A stretch of 64,000 nucleotides of DNA, taken from contig NC_030986.1 in assembly GCF_000149955.1 (NCBI RefSeq), positions 3,777,879 to 3,841,878 of the forward strand. Reading direction: 5' to 3'. A program made the translations under genes and the position numbers. The DNA is from Fusarium oxysporum f. sp. lycopersici 4287. Taxonomy: Eukaryota; Ascomycota; Sordariomycetes; Hypocreales; Nectriaceae. Positions 30,589 through 43,800 of the stretch are shown here, one piece after another. Positions within the stretch are counted from its first letter, which is position 1; every line of letters begins with the position of its first letter. The notes beneath the pieces were generated by a model. The model was not told the origin of the DNA. It saw only the letters and a list, made by a program, of their open reading frames with translations, and searched no databases.

Positions 30589-33013
30589 TCATGACTCAGG
30601 ATCCGCTAAACCTCTAAATGACGACTCGGCAGTATTGTCTCCCCTAAGTGTCCCGCTTTGCTCCAGTTCATCATCGCCGATGGCATCTTCGACAGATGGA
30701 ACTAGGCGAGATAGCATCGTTTCCATGCGCCGTATCGCCTTTTCCATATTGGCCAGCCTATCTGTAGTTCCCTCAAACATGTCATTCTCGGAGAAAGATC
30801 CTCGAAGCTTCTGGGGTGGGATCCCGGGAAACATAGAATCCCGTCGTGATGGGCGTCGAGCTCCGGGATCAGGCCTAGGGGTGTTATGTAGGTTGCGGGG
30901 CTCTATATCATTTGTCGCATTGCGTGTGAACTGCCGACGGATGAGATGATGCGTGAGATCATCATCGACAGCGATGTCGTCGTGGACAGTATCAGGCGGC
31001 GGCACTTGAAAGACGGCGCGAAGGTCTCGGTGAACCGTCAGCCGCCACTTCTTCCAAAACTGGCTCTTTGTCGGGGGCGGAGCTTTGATCTCGGTTGGGT
31101 CTTCGATCTCACGGGAAGGCCAGAGCAGACGGCGCTCAGCAACAGCGATGATGAGCAAGAGAGGGAGATTCAGAATCTTGACCGCTGTGACGTGGATCTT
31201 GTGGAACCAGCGCGGACTCACGACGAATTTAAGCGGGATGAATAGGAATACGGCGAGGATGTTGAATGGGGGTTGGTATGCGAACACAGCGTCAGCCTTG
31301 ACGCCCTCAAGTGTCAGAACTGCTCGACGGAAACTGATCTCCGCTATGGCGTTTGACGAAATGTTGCTGAATGTATTGGAAAGCATCGATACAAGGATGG
31401 TAAGGAAGAGGGTGTTCCCGAGGAAAGCGAAGGCTACCATCACACTAGGTCCTAGCAGCCAGTGAAACTCGGTCTAGTAGAGATGTCAGAATTTGTCAAG
31501 CGTACGGGGGGAGACGAAGACTGACCGATCGATGGATACCTGTTCCATCCAATCCAAACCAGATATAGATCATCCACTTCGATATTGTTCTGATGCATAT
31601 TAGTACCACGTTTCACCAAGGTGGGTGCAGGAACCTACAGGATGGGGTGTGCTCCCTCGCCGAGCCATAGAAGTGACAGCAGGAACCCCAAGAAACACCA
31701 AGCAGATAGAGCCGTCAGGAAGAAAAAGTCCGCCATCATTGACCTAAGGGACAAGAACACGAGATTGTCGCTCAGCAGATTGAAAGCAAGCCGCGGAACC
31801 AAGACAGGAGCGGCGAGTGCAAGCACATCAAATGCCTGTTCGTCAAGGTTCGCGTCACCAAGCTTCCAGCCCAAGAACCGCAATACAAGATATACCCAGT
31901 AGATGAGAACAAAAGCCACGTCAAGGAATGACCACAGGTTCTGGGTATAGACGCTCCTTTTAAAAGGTTAGTACTTGAGCGACAACACGACCAGAAAGTC
32001 TGTAGCATACCAGCCATGTGCTAGAATAGTAGCAAATTGATCCAAGCCCCATCCAAAAGCAAAGATAGAAAAGGCTGCTTCTGTTGGTCCATAGCGGGTT
32101 TTCCTTCTAAGAACCATAACCGCAACGTAGAGAGTGAGGAGCGTAGCGAATTGGATTGACTCGAGGACATTTCGGGTTCGAGGGACAATCAGACGATATT
32201 GGTTGAGAAGAGGGGACTCGCGAGGGTCATAAATAGAGATGGGCTTTAACTTGTAATGATCAGGGATGATGTCCCAAAATGTCGAGGGGGTATAGACAAT
32301 TCGACCCTCATAGATGGCGTTGACGACTTTTTGGCAAGTTGCTGAACTCAAGAAATGCTTGCTCTCGGTGACAATGGCCACCTCAAGAGCTGGCAGCGTC
32401 TTGTAATCAACCCAGGAGGTGGTGCGCTCTGCCTCCTCTCGAATCTCTTCTGGGGCATTCTGGAAGGGTTCAAAGCCAGCGACTAGAATATGAGCCAGAA
32501 GCAAAAGGCCGTCGTGGCCATCATCATGCACTTCACCAAAGCGTCTCAGGATGCGCGTAGCTATGAGCTCACATAGAGTAGCACGTGTGAAGTTGACATT
32601 GTGACGGTTATTGAGATGAGACTGCTCTTCGAGAAACTGAGCACGATTCACCAGCAAACAGTAGACTATCAGATCATATCAGTAAAGGGCCCTCAAAAGG
32701 GGTGAGCAGCACTTCTCTTACTGATGGAAATGTCGTTGAGGCCATAGAACTTATCAACCAACGGCCGCACAACTGTAACATTAATTCTCAGATCCTGCAG
32801 CTGGGCGAGGCTCAGATAGTCCTCAACAACGCTGATGATGTCGCGACGAATACGGTGTATGTTGGTATACACAGGTAAGTGACTATGAGGGTCTGTCATG
32901 CAACTATACAGGGCATCACGGTTCTCTGGGCCGCTTGTACTGAGCCGACTCAGTAAAGGCCGCCGTTCTTCAGGATCCGGCAACGTGATGCGCCGGCGGG
33001 TGTTGCCAGCCAT
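30589..33013 (-). CDS. YVC1: TRP-type vacuolar cation channel, Yvc1-like
   Basis: Five exons on the minus strand, 32722-33013, 32011-32665, 31639-31956, 31526-31589 and 30589-31473, give 737 residues. The start at MAGNTRRRITLPDPEERRP is preferred; an ATG six codons upstream is in frame. After a soluble N-terminal region there are several hydrophobic segments: ESIQFATLLTLYVAVMVL, NLWSFLDVAFVLIYWVYLVL, ADFFFLTALSAWCFLGFLL and VMVAFAFLGNTLFLTILVSM. The loop KWMIYIWFGLDGTGIHR is the pore region, and the last segment continues into the helix LSNTFSNI, similar to the TRP box. The C-terminus is cytosolic and Ser-rich, with a coiled coil near ANMEKAIRRMETMLSRL. Yvc1 releases calcium from the fungal vacuole on osmotic shock. 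One intron (31957-32010) carries a perfect TACTAAC branch site. Confidence 0.85.
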
Positions 33014-33656
33014 GAAAAGGCCAGTCAGCAATCCTATAGTAGTAATACTTGAGGGAGGGACAAGGTCAGGACAAAGAGGATGAACTGCAGTTATCGCGTT
33101 GTCGGTGATGATTTAAATCAAGTTTTGTCCCTTTTCGGCGTAGCGAGCGATAAGATAGGATGATTTGAAACGCCCCAGAGGTCATGTAAAGGCGCTATTG
33201 GATAGATACAGGGACCTGGTAGTTTGCGAAGAGGGGACAGAGGTAATTGATCAATGCCACGGGTGATATCAGCATTTGAAGTATAGGCATATCCTCAATT
33301 TCAGGTTGTGAGGGAGGAATTGTTTACAGAAGTGCAACGTCATTAGACTAAACGCCTGGCCCATTGGAGCGTTTCGGATCTGAATCTTGGGGGTGCTGCT
33401 TCTAAAACACCAGTGATTGGATCATACCAACCCCAAGATGTTAATGCCTTGATTATTTCTCTGACGGAAACAAATGGAAGGGGGTTCTTTATAAAGTGGT
33501 AGTGACTTAGCAATCCGTCTCTTTCTTTATTTTATCTGACATCTAACAAACTTATACTATATCCACTTGAGCTTGCCCTTATTAGACTGTGTGAAGCCTA
33601 GATCTGCACATGGGACACCAATCTCAGACATTCCGCGCATTACAACAATGCAAATC
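33014..33656. other. Intergenic 0.64 kb, YVC1 promoter
   Basis: Promoter and leader of the YVC1-like gene (minus strand) and 3' end of the phosphotransferase gene (minus strand). No further gene was recognised. Confidence 0.5.
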
Positions 33657-34864
33657 CTACAGTTTCGTCCCAGTCTCATCCGCACCAGCCTCTTTAGCCA
33701 ATGCCCAAGCGAACTTTGCCAAAGATCCCCTCGTCACAGCGTGCTGTTTCGCTTTCTCGCTACTCGCCTGTCTGAGCGCATATCGCGCCGCAATTCCTTG
33801 ACAAACTCCAGCCAGCTTCCAGATGCTGAACGACATTCCCCATGGAACCTCTGGCCGGGGATCGTATCCACTCTCCTCTGTGTACCACTCCAGGATCTTC
33901 TCTGGTTGTGGAAGACCAGGCGTCTTGCCGGGGAGGAATCCGGATGCATCATAAGGAGTCGCACCAGGGGATTTGGCCGAGTAGAAGTTTATAAGAAAGT
34001 TGCAAATGTCGGAGAGCGGGTGGCCAACAGTAGACATCTCCCAACTGTAGAATATGTTTTAGTAACTGGCTTCGAGTTGGGAAAGGTGAGCATACTCCAA
34101 GATTCCGATGACCCTTGGTTCAGTCTTATGAAATACCAGATTGTCAATCTTATAATCTCCATGTACCAGTGTTGCCCGGTCCTTGGGTTGCAGACGCTCG
34201 TTCTTGAAGAAGCGAACCGTTTCCTCAAAGTGGGGGAGCTTCCCAACAGGCTCCTTGGTCTCAATATCGACGGCCTTCTCCTGGCTACCACAGATAGTTA
34301 CCCACGTGTTGATCTGTCGCGAATAGAAACCTGACGGTTTGCCAAACTTCTCCAGACCGACCTTCTTGTAGTCAACTGCATGGAACCGTGCCAATGTTAT
34401 CACGGCATCGCGCCACATAGCCTCACGTTCGGCGGGTTGTACGCCTGGCATGGTAAAGTCTTCAAAGATACGTCCATCGAGAAACTCCATGATATAGAAC
34501 GGCGTGCCAATAACAGAGTCATCTTCGCATAGACAGTACGTTTTGGGTACAGCAACATCAGTGTTCTCCAAAGCATGCATGATGCGATATTCGCGCTCAA
34601 CTTTGTGGGCCGTCTTGGAAAGGAGCTTTCCAGGTGGCTTCTTGCGCATCACAAAGCGTTGGCCATCTGAAGCAGTAATCTGGTATGTAGGATTGGATTG
34701 ACCGAAACCAAACTGTGTGACATCAGCAGCCATCACACTGAGAAGAGCACGAGCAGAGCGCTCACCTGTTTGAGATCAATCGGTGTTTTGATGGTTGGGA
34801 CATGCTCAGAAATGTATTTCTCAAGCGCCGCCTCATCGACGGGCTGTCGAATTCTACCAGCCAT
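33657..34864 (-). CDS. APH-fold phosphotransferase family protein (ACAD10/11-kinase-like)
   Basis: Three exons, 34766-34864, 34096-34712 and 33657-34044, encode 367 residues; introns are 53 and 51 nt. The fold is that of aminoglycoside/choline kinases. A nucleotide loop is present ([12 protein letters not shown]), followed by the ATP lysine region (FVMRKKPPG), the catalytic motif [12 protein letters not shown] and the metal-binding aspartate in [13 protein letters not shown], which is restored only when the second intron is removed. This subgroup is close to the kinase part of acyl-CoA dehydrogenase 10/11, enzymes that phosphorylate hydroxy-acyl compounds, but fungal members are mostly uncharacterised and the substrate cannot be read from sequence. 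There is no signal peptide, so it is probably cytosolic or peroxisomal. It is not evidence of drug resistance. Confidence 0.85.
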
Positions 34865-35885
34865 CCCTAGGACAGTGATGTGGCTATTTTATCAGGTGAG
34901 TAGATATAAGAAAGGATGATCGACGGTCGATTCGCTTGTTCAGGGTCACGAGATAGAAGTCGGAGGTTATAAAAGATAAATTGAAGAATGGTTTTGGCGG
35001 AGCTACGGTTAAATGATAATTGCAATGTTAAGAGTTATTGTACCCCGGATGTGAGAACTGACTCGATGAGCTTACCTTGAACATTTGGCCCCTTGCTAGT
35101 CACTAAAGATGCCGAGGTTCAGATCTGGGGGATTACAGACCTTTAGTGGCCCCTCTTCCCCAAGCTCTCCACAATCCCTAGGTTCGTTCGGTTCCTCGGT
35201 TCATCTGACGTACCTAGGTCAATGTTCAACAGCTATCTCAATCTTGTTTGTAATCAATCAGTGTTTCGTGCTTCAAGGCATGCCAAGTAACAATTCACCT
35301 ATATGGATGTAATAATTCAAGTTTTCATTATAAAACTCAAATCCCGTTGTTCATTATCACTGTTCAAGGCCTAAAGCCTACCTAGCTATGATCATCCTGC
35401 CACCACTCTTACATGCCTTGAAGAATAATATCCATCTCATTAACAGACTACTGGCATGCACATATAATCAAGGTTCCGCATAACAGGCTCCCACCGCGGA
35501 CCAGCCGAAGCAGAATACCGCCGTTCAAGAAACAAGCAAACGGTATATAAAAGAATAGTCCTTCCTGCTCGCTGATTTCCACCTCACCCATCCATCCATC
35601 CATCCATCCATCCATCCATCCATCCATCCATATCCGTCTCACCACCACAACGCAAGACATGAAGGAATGCTCATGCCAAAAGGAAACAGACAAATGAAAA
35701 TTAACAAAAGAAACCATGGTGACAAGCCCTCCGAGTAGCTTCCTGGCCCAAGGTGAAGAGAACAGAATATTCCGTGGTATCAGTATCCATAACGCCAAGC
35801 CCCTCCGTCTGATGCGGTCGTAGTACATGGATCAATATGTGTCGAGATGTTTGTGGCTGAGAGCCGTATTGTCATTATAGATCAT
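34865..35885. other. Intergenic 1.0 kb with a tetranucleotide repeat
   Basis: Promoter of the phosphotransferase gene and 3' region of the Ras-GAP gene (both minus strand). It contains the CCAT microsatellite listed separately. An open frame over the repeat (35448-35828, minus) is an artefact of repeat translation. Confidence 0.5.
35588..35631. repeat. (CCAT)11 microsatellite
   Basis: Eleven perfect tandem copies of CCAT, 44 bp, in the 3' flank of the Ras-GAP gene. Confidence 0.98.
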
Positions 35886-38423
35886 TTACCAGCCCTTCTT
35901 CCTCGCGAAGCGCTTGTTCAACAATGCCAGCACCTTTGGCACGTTGAACTGGACATATTCCAGGTCAAGGTCATCCTGATTGTCCTTTTGCATCTCAAGC
36001 AGATCATCAAGCTTGAGATCCAATTCAAGTAGACCCCTATTGCGACCTGTCTTCAAGTTAGCATGCTAGAGTGACAAGAGAACGAGAGTAGCTTACCCTT
36101 ATAGTGCAATGAAATGACGAATGTTCCGGGTAGTGGACTAGTAAAGTTGAAGTAGATGTTAGCCCGTCTGTTGTCGGGAACATTGCTCTTCTGGATGACG
36201 CCCTCCTTCTCAAGCTGCTGGTGTGTGAACTTGTACGGACCAAGGACTTGCTGCTTCTGCTGCTTTCTCTTAGTACCCTCGCTCTGTGATCGAACGTTGT
36301 GCAGGTAGCTTTTGTAAGTCTCGAGTTGTCCGTTGAGATAAACATTATGATCACGGATCGTCTTGTAAACCTCTTGCAGCTTCTGGGTCTCAGTGATAAC
36401 ACCCTCTTTGAGTGATCCGAGATGTTGAAGCTCCTGCTCAACTTCGTCCCGAAGTAGGCTGAATTGATCGGCCTTGTCGATAACGCGCAATTCCTGAAGC
36501 TGGGATAACAGTTCCATGGCCCGGATACCTTTGCGAACCATTACTGCATCACTGCGATTTGTAGCTGCGGCATCAGCAATGCGTTCTAGTCGCAGTGGTC
36601 TTCTGGCTACCCCGCTAGTTGCTGGGATCGATCGCATGACTTGTACGAAAATCGACTTGGCTTCCATGAAATAAACTTCCTCCTGCGTGATATCCAATGC
36701 TGCTGTCAGATCGCCGATAGCTGACTCCCATCTACTGAATAAAGGCAAGTTGATGACTCTGTTCTCTTTTCGCGGCAACTGAGGGGGTGATGATCCCAAT
36801 TCCGACATAATGATAGCAAGGTGCGAATTGTCATCCTTGCACAGCTCGTCATGATGCTTGTCAAGCAACGAGTGCATAGCGTAGACTTCATTGAGGGTGA
36901 TCTCAAGTTCAAGGTCCTTCTTTGATAGGGCAACATAATTATCCATCTCGAGGCTCTCATAGAAATCCTGGACCTCGCAGAGATCGAGCATGAACTTATT
37001 GATTCTGTCCTTGTTCTGATGAATGAACGGTTGAAGCTTAGCCATGTACGGCTCCTTGGCGTAGGATGGCTTGTTCGCGAGGTTCTGAAGCATCTTGGCG
37101 ATATATGTTAGAGTTCGTCTGGGTCGTTCGGCCGGGGTTCCGTCGATAAGCATGTAGGATTTCGGGGTAACGATCGCAGGGTTAATGAAACGCAAAAAGA
37201 AGAATCCACCGATCAAGGTACAAATAACCTGGTCATTAGCATCTGGGTATTTGCGCTTGGTTAAGCTCCTGATTTGTTTGCAGATCCAACGGATACCATA
37301 AGGCGCTTCCTCGAGGCCCTCAATAATGGTGGTCAAGAAGCCATTAGCAATCTCGGTCAACATGGTTAAGCGGGGCTCAATGATGGCCTGAACCTGAGGG
37401 TTCTCGGCGGCTTGTTCGCCAGTGATTCCCTTGGGAAGATGGGGAGGCAGTTGGCCAGTATCCTCTTCGATCTGTTCAATCATTCGCTCGTAGACCTTGA
37501 GGGGGTTGATTTCCAGGTCAAGATCTTTCAGCTCGATTAAGCCGTTGATTCTATCAGCAAGCACGGACTTGAGGAAACTTTGACCAGGACCTCTTCGGGT
37601 GTATGTAGTCATCATTCGAGAGACGGGCGTATTAGCGCGGAGCAAGGAGGAGTAGTCTGGTGTGTTGTCGAACTGGTATGTCAAGACGGACTAGAGCATG
37701 TGAGACGTGTATTTCTTTCCAAGGCGTGAAAAACTTACCTGGAACATAGTGAGCAAGAGATGCTCTTCTCGACTCTCGTATTGGTTTCCATAGATAGTGA
37801 ACATGACAGTCTGAAGGAGCGAATCAATCTCGGACATCGAGACCAGCCTGCAGAGATGTGCAATGTGCCTAGGCTCAGATTGGAGTAGAAACAAAAGGTT
37901 TCCGTATTTCTGAGTTTTGTCGTCGTTAGGAAAGACGCCCTGCTGCATTTCAAGAGCATCTTCGAGATGGCTGGCAACTTCGTTTTGCTGCAATGCTAAT
38001 CAGAACTCGTTCACTTCCATGTTGGTTGGAGACGTACCTCTTCCAGGGCCATACGGTTTTGGATGAGCAACGCGATTCGGGAATCTAGATAGCGCACATC
38101 TTTTTCCAAAACGAAGTTCTTCTTTGACTGTGATGAGATCTTAGACTTGAGATCACGCAGCGCCTTTTGTGCTGGAATGAGGTCAGTTGCTTATCCTCTT
38201 GAAATGTGCATGTAGGCCTACCTTTGGCAAGCTCATCTTCAATCTGTAGGTCTCCCTCATTGGCAGAAATTGACATGTACAGAGCTGACATCGAGTAGCG
38301 CTTCGACTGGCGCGCAGAGCGCGAGCCGTCGTAGGAAGACATGGTGTTTTGGCGTGATATAGGCTGGAAAGAGGAGGAGGAGGCGGTAGAAGCTCGAGAT
38401 GGTGTTTGTAACATGATGGACAT
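35886..38423 (-). CDS. gap1: Ras GTPase-activating protein (Gap1/Sar1 type)
   Basis: Five exons on the minus strand, 38222-38423, 38038-38171, 37739-37987, 36097-37690 and 35886-36046, give 779 residues; introns are 48-50 nt. The N-terminal 110 residues are Ser-rich, with a helical segment. The RasGAP domain follows, with the arginine-finger region [12 protein letters not shown], the structural signature [14 protein letters not shown] and [15 protein letters not shown]. After it comes a RasGAP C-terminal domain with coiled coil ([20 protein letters not shown]) and a final beta-rich part ending [20 protein letters not shown]. This is the layout of fission yeast Gap1/Sar1 and of IQGAP relatives, but no IQ motifs or calponin domain are present, so it is a Ras-GAP rather than IQGAP. 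It should switch off Ras to control polarity, cAMP or MAPK signalling. Confidence 0.9.
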
Positions 38424-39560
38424 AGTGTGTTTACTGCAATTTAAGATAACGAGGGTTCAGCCTGTATGCCTCTAGTCCCAGACAACAAGCAGCAATTGCG
38501 CAGGTGCTGAGCCAAAAGCTTCCGCAAATGACCAGAACAGCCAAAGGGCAGCGAGTCAGGTTATCCCAATTACGATGAGTCGAGGTCAAGTGTGGCAGCG
38601 AAGGCAACGACCAGTTCGAGGTGAATGACAAGCAGTGAGGCGTAGACGGCGTTCAACGGTTTCGAGGTACAAAAGCGGGTAGTCGAAAAATAACGAAGAT
38701 TGTATCACCGGAGGTATCGACGACGGTTATGAGACGAGCACGGCGGTTGGAGGCGCGCAACGGCAATACGTTCGCTCGCAAAACAAAGGACAAGAAACAA
38801 GCGATGGTGGACAGAGGAGAGGCGGCAACGGTAGCTCAATGGGAGCGACAGTATGTCGCGATGCGAAATTCTGAAAATCCTCGATCTCGCGAGGAGCGCA
38901 GGAGGCGTTCAAGGAAGAAAGAAGTGCAAAACGAACAACAAAACGGCGGCAGGTTGATGGTGATAGCGAAAGTGGAGGTAGCGGTGGTGGTGTTGGTGGT
39001 GGACAAGGCACAGGCAGGAAGGGGAAGGGGGGCCGTGGGTGATGGAATTGTACAGGCAAGGCAACCAAAAGCGAAGTACCTGAGCTAAAAGGGTACTTGG
39101 AGCAGAGTAGTTTAGATAGTGGACTGCAAGGTACCAGACATGGATCTTGGTGTATTTCCGGACAGATTTATGCACGGCTGAGACGCGGACTTCAGGAGGG
39201 AGAGACGGCGCGTGGGACGGTCGGTGGATCGTTGGCGTTCGACGCTGCAGGGTCGTGCGTGCGTTGTGGGCTTGCACTTGTTCGTGTGTGTGTGGGGAGA
39301 ATAGGAGGAATTAAAGCGAGCGCGAAACAAGCAGCGATGATGAATGAAAGGATAATGAACTGCTTTTGACAAGGGAAATGATCGATGCTGAAGAAGAACT
39401 GGAAGAACGGAAGAAGATATCCAGAAGAAAAGTGACAGGAACCTGATAAGTTTGTGTGACTCTAGGTAGAGAACCTGCCTACTACTGTACGTCCGAAAGG
39501 AGGCCAAGAAGAAAGGTAAGTATTAAGGTAAGGTAGGTAGGTAGGAATCAGGGGCAACTA
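38424..39560 (-). promoter_or_regulatory. Probable 5' leader and promoter of the Ras-GAP gene
   Basis: Read on the minus strand, this stretch is pyrimidine- and C-rich (plus strand GA-rich, for example near 38930-39030), like other fungal mRNA leaders. Several open frames on both strands (38727-39088, 38909-39507) are low-complexity and unconvincing. I infer an untranslated leader of up to a kilobase. Confidence 0.35.
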
Positions 39561-40825
39561 ATGTCATGGAAGGTAGGTAAGAAACAAGACTGAGGTGGCA
39601 GACCAAGGGAAAGAGGAGGGAGGGAGGGCGAATCAGAGATTCCGACCAGCTACGTGCAGTACAGTACCTATTGATCGGTACCTGAACTGAGATGGGAGAC
39701 CAATACCGGTAGTGGATGGATGGATGGATGGTGATGATGATGATGCCCAGTCAAGGCGAACTGGGTGGTATGGATGGGAATGGAATAACGTGGCCGGTCT
39801 ACCACCTTCAGGTTGGCTAGGCTGGTGAATGAGTATTAGGTACCTACCTTACAGAGTTGGTGTAGAGCTTAGAAGCTAGCTCAACCTGAAGGCTTACTGT
39901 ATTTTGCAAATGCCTTACCTTCCATCAAAACCTAAATTTAACACAACGGACGGGACACAGTTCAACGGTCAATCATCAAGCATTAGCTATTAACAAAATC
40001 ACCCGCAGTAGCCCTTCACCAAAACACGCTTGCCATGCATACCACCAGCCGCCATACTACGTAAATATGTAAGATAGATAAGAAACAGAAGAAGGCCAAG
40101 CCCTGAAAGGGTTCCATACCTGCTGGGATCAGGGGCAGAGGCGAAACTCACGGGAGACAGAGTGGAGTGACGCCGCCCAAAAACATGATCGTTTTTAGAG
40201 CGGGCTCTTGCAACGGGAACCCACAGGTGCAATGACGATCAGCAACAACCCGGACTGCTAACGTTGTTGGCCCTGGGTAACTACATAGTAAAAACCCTAA
40301 CATTCATTAATGAGACCCTGGGATTTTGCGGGCGAGAAACAAAGGGCTCTGCAATGACCCCCTGGTTCCGATCAAGGTCAACTGTACGGAGTACAGTACT
40401 TATCTTCTTTCACTACAAAAGTCTCGAGGCTCAATTCAATTGCTTGTTGCTTCTATAAAGAAATAATCTGAACAGCCAGTCGCCTCTTGAAATCATGTGG
40501 AACGGAGGCGTTGCAATTGCGGCGTTGGCGGGGTTTCTTTGACAGAGGCTTGTAGTCTGATTTGGTAGTGCAAACCTCTCGTGTTTCTTCTGAGGAAAAG
40601 AAGACTTGGTGGCAGCTTGGTTACTTGGACAAGCGATTGATCATCCTCTGGTCGTCAGACCGCCAGACTCATGGTCGATCAGAGGGGATGATCTCAAGAG
40701 CTCTTTAACGAGTGCAGATAAACACACATGCAGCAAGTAGTTTGGATGGTTGGGCTGTGAGTGGGAGGATCCTGGTTCAATAGTTGGTAAGGATTATAGA
40801 TATGACCAAATACAAGGATGAGTAT

Positions 40826-40828
<3 letters not shown>

Positions 40829-40857
<29 letters not shown>
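40829..40857. repeat. A29 homopolymer
   Basis: A run of 29 adenines, by far the longest homopolymer in the window. No flanking target-site duplication or retroelement sequence was seen. Confidence 0.97.
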
Positions 40858-40859
<2 letters not shown>

Positions 40860-43800
40860 CTCTGAGCAAACTTCGGTTGTTTGAGAACTCGGTCAGCTGA
40901 AGGATCCGTCCTCAATGATACAGCACTATGAGTAAAAGCCGAGAAGCTGTGACTTGTTAGGTGCCCAAGCTGAAGCCAAGTCACCAACGGTTATACCGAC
41001 CTGCAACAGAAGTTAATAGAGCACATCCAACATCCAAAACGACACGACAGGAGACAGGGGCAATGGAGGGTTGCCACAGGTGCTCAGTGGTGGATGGTCT
41101 GGGCTTGGGGCGCCAAAATAGCCCTCGTGCCTGACAAGGGAAGGAAAAAGATGCCAGGAAAAGAACTTGAGCTTCTTTGTATTCAATATGTATCTTTGTA
41201 CTACTAGAATTGGTCAAGGTACATGGGAGGCGGAGATATGTCATAGTCAGAGGCGTATTCTTTGGCGTACGATATAATAACATTCATCTACCCTTATCTT
41301 TGCGAAATACGGTGCCTTCGTCCCTTGGGATTTATCTTTTTCTGCTCTCCATCACGAGGTCTGCACAAGTTTTCTGTCAATCAACGCTTGTTGAGGGGCA
41401 ACAAGAGACAAGGGACCCATCCTTGCATGCCAAGTCAGGGGTAGATTGGACCATCACCCGCTTCGGGCTAGACACAGGGCACAAGGCTCTACTAAAGTGC
41501 CTGCACCTGCTTATGCGGGCACTCATGGACGGCTCGCTGTGGATGCCCGCGTGCGTGAGATGGGTAATAATGGAGGGGAAGGAATTGGTTGTGGTTCAAT
41601 GTGTTGGTTATCGATGTTATTGTGATGGTGATGAAGATTGAACTTCACTTGCATTGTTGTAATGTCGTAATCTTGTCGCCGGGCCTTTCGCAGATTGCTT
41701 CAAATAGCTAAACATGCCCGCCATTTTCTCTCTTTACGATGCACCACTAAACAGGCCCGTGTGACTGAGTGAGGTCATGACGCTCTAGCGAGCGAGTGAA
41801 TCCACTGGTCGTGGAGAAATAAAGAAAACCAAAGCAACTCCATCTACTGTAGGGCCCTGCTTTGATTGACAATCTTCATTGTACTAGTCAGCCCGTTTTT
41901 TATCCAGGAAAACGGGTTTCCTCGCAAATGATGGTATCTATTCTTCAACGATAGGGGTTCAGAGCTGCATTTTCACTGGTCTATACACTATCATCGTCGT
42001 GTTAGCGCCTATACACACATTCCAACCGTGGCATGTCTCACATCACATTGTCGCTCTTCACTCAGACCCATGTCTCTGGCGTGCTGTGCCTCATCTTTCC
42101 AGGTCCCCTTGCCTGCCATGCGAGCTCCCCCTGTCAGTAACTGAATGTATCCCGAGTCTAACGGTACCTTATACTGTACCTGGTTCTTGGCTCCCTGTCC
42201 TGTCGTGCGCGCAACGACTGCGGTGCGGTTTGGGGCATTGTCGATCGCCGGCAGAGTAACCTGCGAATGCAACGATAAAAAACGGCTTCAAAGTTTCGAA
42301 GATCACCATCTTTGGGTATTATCACAGTAGCAGGCCCAGTTAAAACGGCATCTTGTCACGCAAACTTGACGCTTGGCAGTCCGAAAGAAGACTTCTGATG
42401 CACCGAGCTGGTCGGCGATCGTCAGAATCACATCCTTCTCATATCCATTTGTGGTTCTCGTCTATCGAGGAATTGCTAACGTTGACTATCTGCGAGACAT
42501 GGCTGAATACAACAGCAAGTAGTTTTCGCAAATGCGCAGGTTATCGCTCCACATTCTTGTCTTCCCACGCCATTACCTTTCCCTTTCATTCAATGACAAC
42601 GGCTTTGATTGATACAGGATTGTGTAGATGACATTGTTACAAGGCGGTTTCTCCAATGGCTAAGCTGATTTGAGGTCTAGACAACGCCAGCCTTCACTCT
42701 AAGGTAGATGCTGATGGCTGATCTACTCGGATGCTAATCATCGTTTCTACCAATCACCAATCAACAGCTGGTTCAAGGCTAGGAGCCACCTGTCTCGACA
42801 GCCACTTCTCACATATCACTTGAGGCAAGGGATTGAATGGAATGACAGAAAGCCAAACCCAACCGTTGAACGGTTCTGCACTTACATGCAGGAGTAGTTG
42901 GAACCTTGCATCTTCAGCTGATAGTTCAGCCTGCGTGATCCTAGAACTTTGAGGAAATGAAAGCGGACGTCAAAGCGGGTGGTACACTGCATCGACTAAT
43001 TCCTTCTTGCCTTGTAACTGCACATGAGGATACATTGCCAAGCAAGAGGTTGCGGCTTAGACATGGGCCAAGAAACAGCGTTGAAGACTTGTAGAGCTAA
43101 CATCGAGATAACTCCACTCTCAACGACCATGTCCCATGTTGAGATACGTAAGACTTCTGAGCTCAACTCACGTCAATACCTACCTCAGGTCAGGATCAGG
43201 ATACGAGTTGTCTATCCACAATACACCTTGAGGCTTGATCTGAGGGCTAACCCCCACGTGTTGTCACCATGTACCTGTGCTCTCCAACCTTTCATGCTGG
43301 TTACAAGAAGCTAATTCAGAGACGAAGTTCTGGACTCTCTGTTCGCCCTAAAGACGCTTATGTCTGAGATGTGGCGTAGACTGCCAGCATACATACAAAA
43401 TGTTGTTTCTGTTTCTACCCAGAGACAATACATACTTAGGTAGCCCCCAGCGCACCGAGACGCAAGGAGATCCCTTGCATAGCAAGCATCTCATCACGAT
43501 CGAATGCGCACAGGTGATGTGTTTCCTCCATCTTCGTGTTGCCTCTCCATCCGGGGTTCCGGATGGGCCTGTCAACCCTTGATTAATTCTGAAACGAACA
43601 CCCTTCTGCCAACGGGACGAGCCTAGCCGCCTCCATTGTGAATAAAAAGTACACATGAGTGTAACGTACGTGACCTTTATGCAAATACCCATGTACAGGC
43701 TCGGTTGATTCCGGTGTCAGGTCTTTAAACAATCATTATTGAAACTGTGGCCTGTGAGTCAAGACGTACCATATTTATCGTCCTATGTTATTGAGTCCCT

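Noticed and set aside
31957..32010. Apparent stop (TAA) and loss of frame inside the YVC1-like gene
   Set aside because: The TAA is part of a TACTAAC branch site; removing the 54-nt intron restores the frame and the conserved TQNLWSFLDVAF segment.
33657..34864. Aminoglycoside-phosphotransferase similarity considered as acquired antibiotic resistance
   Set aside because: The gene has typical fungal introns and belongs to the eukaryotic ACAD10/11-kinase-like branch; nothing suggests transfer from bacteria.
35588..35631. Tandem CCAT copies considered as a CRISPR-like array
   Set aside because: It is a simple microsatellite with no spacers, in a eukaryotic genome.
35448..35828. 126-codon minus-strand frame
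   Set aside because: It includes a translated CCAT microsatellite and has no recognisable protein character.
40829..40857. A29 considered as the tail of a retroposed element
   Set aside because: No target-site duplication and no recognisable element sequence upstream; a mononucleotide repeat is simpler.
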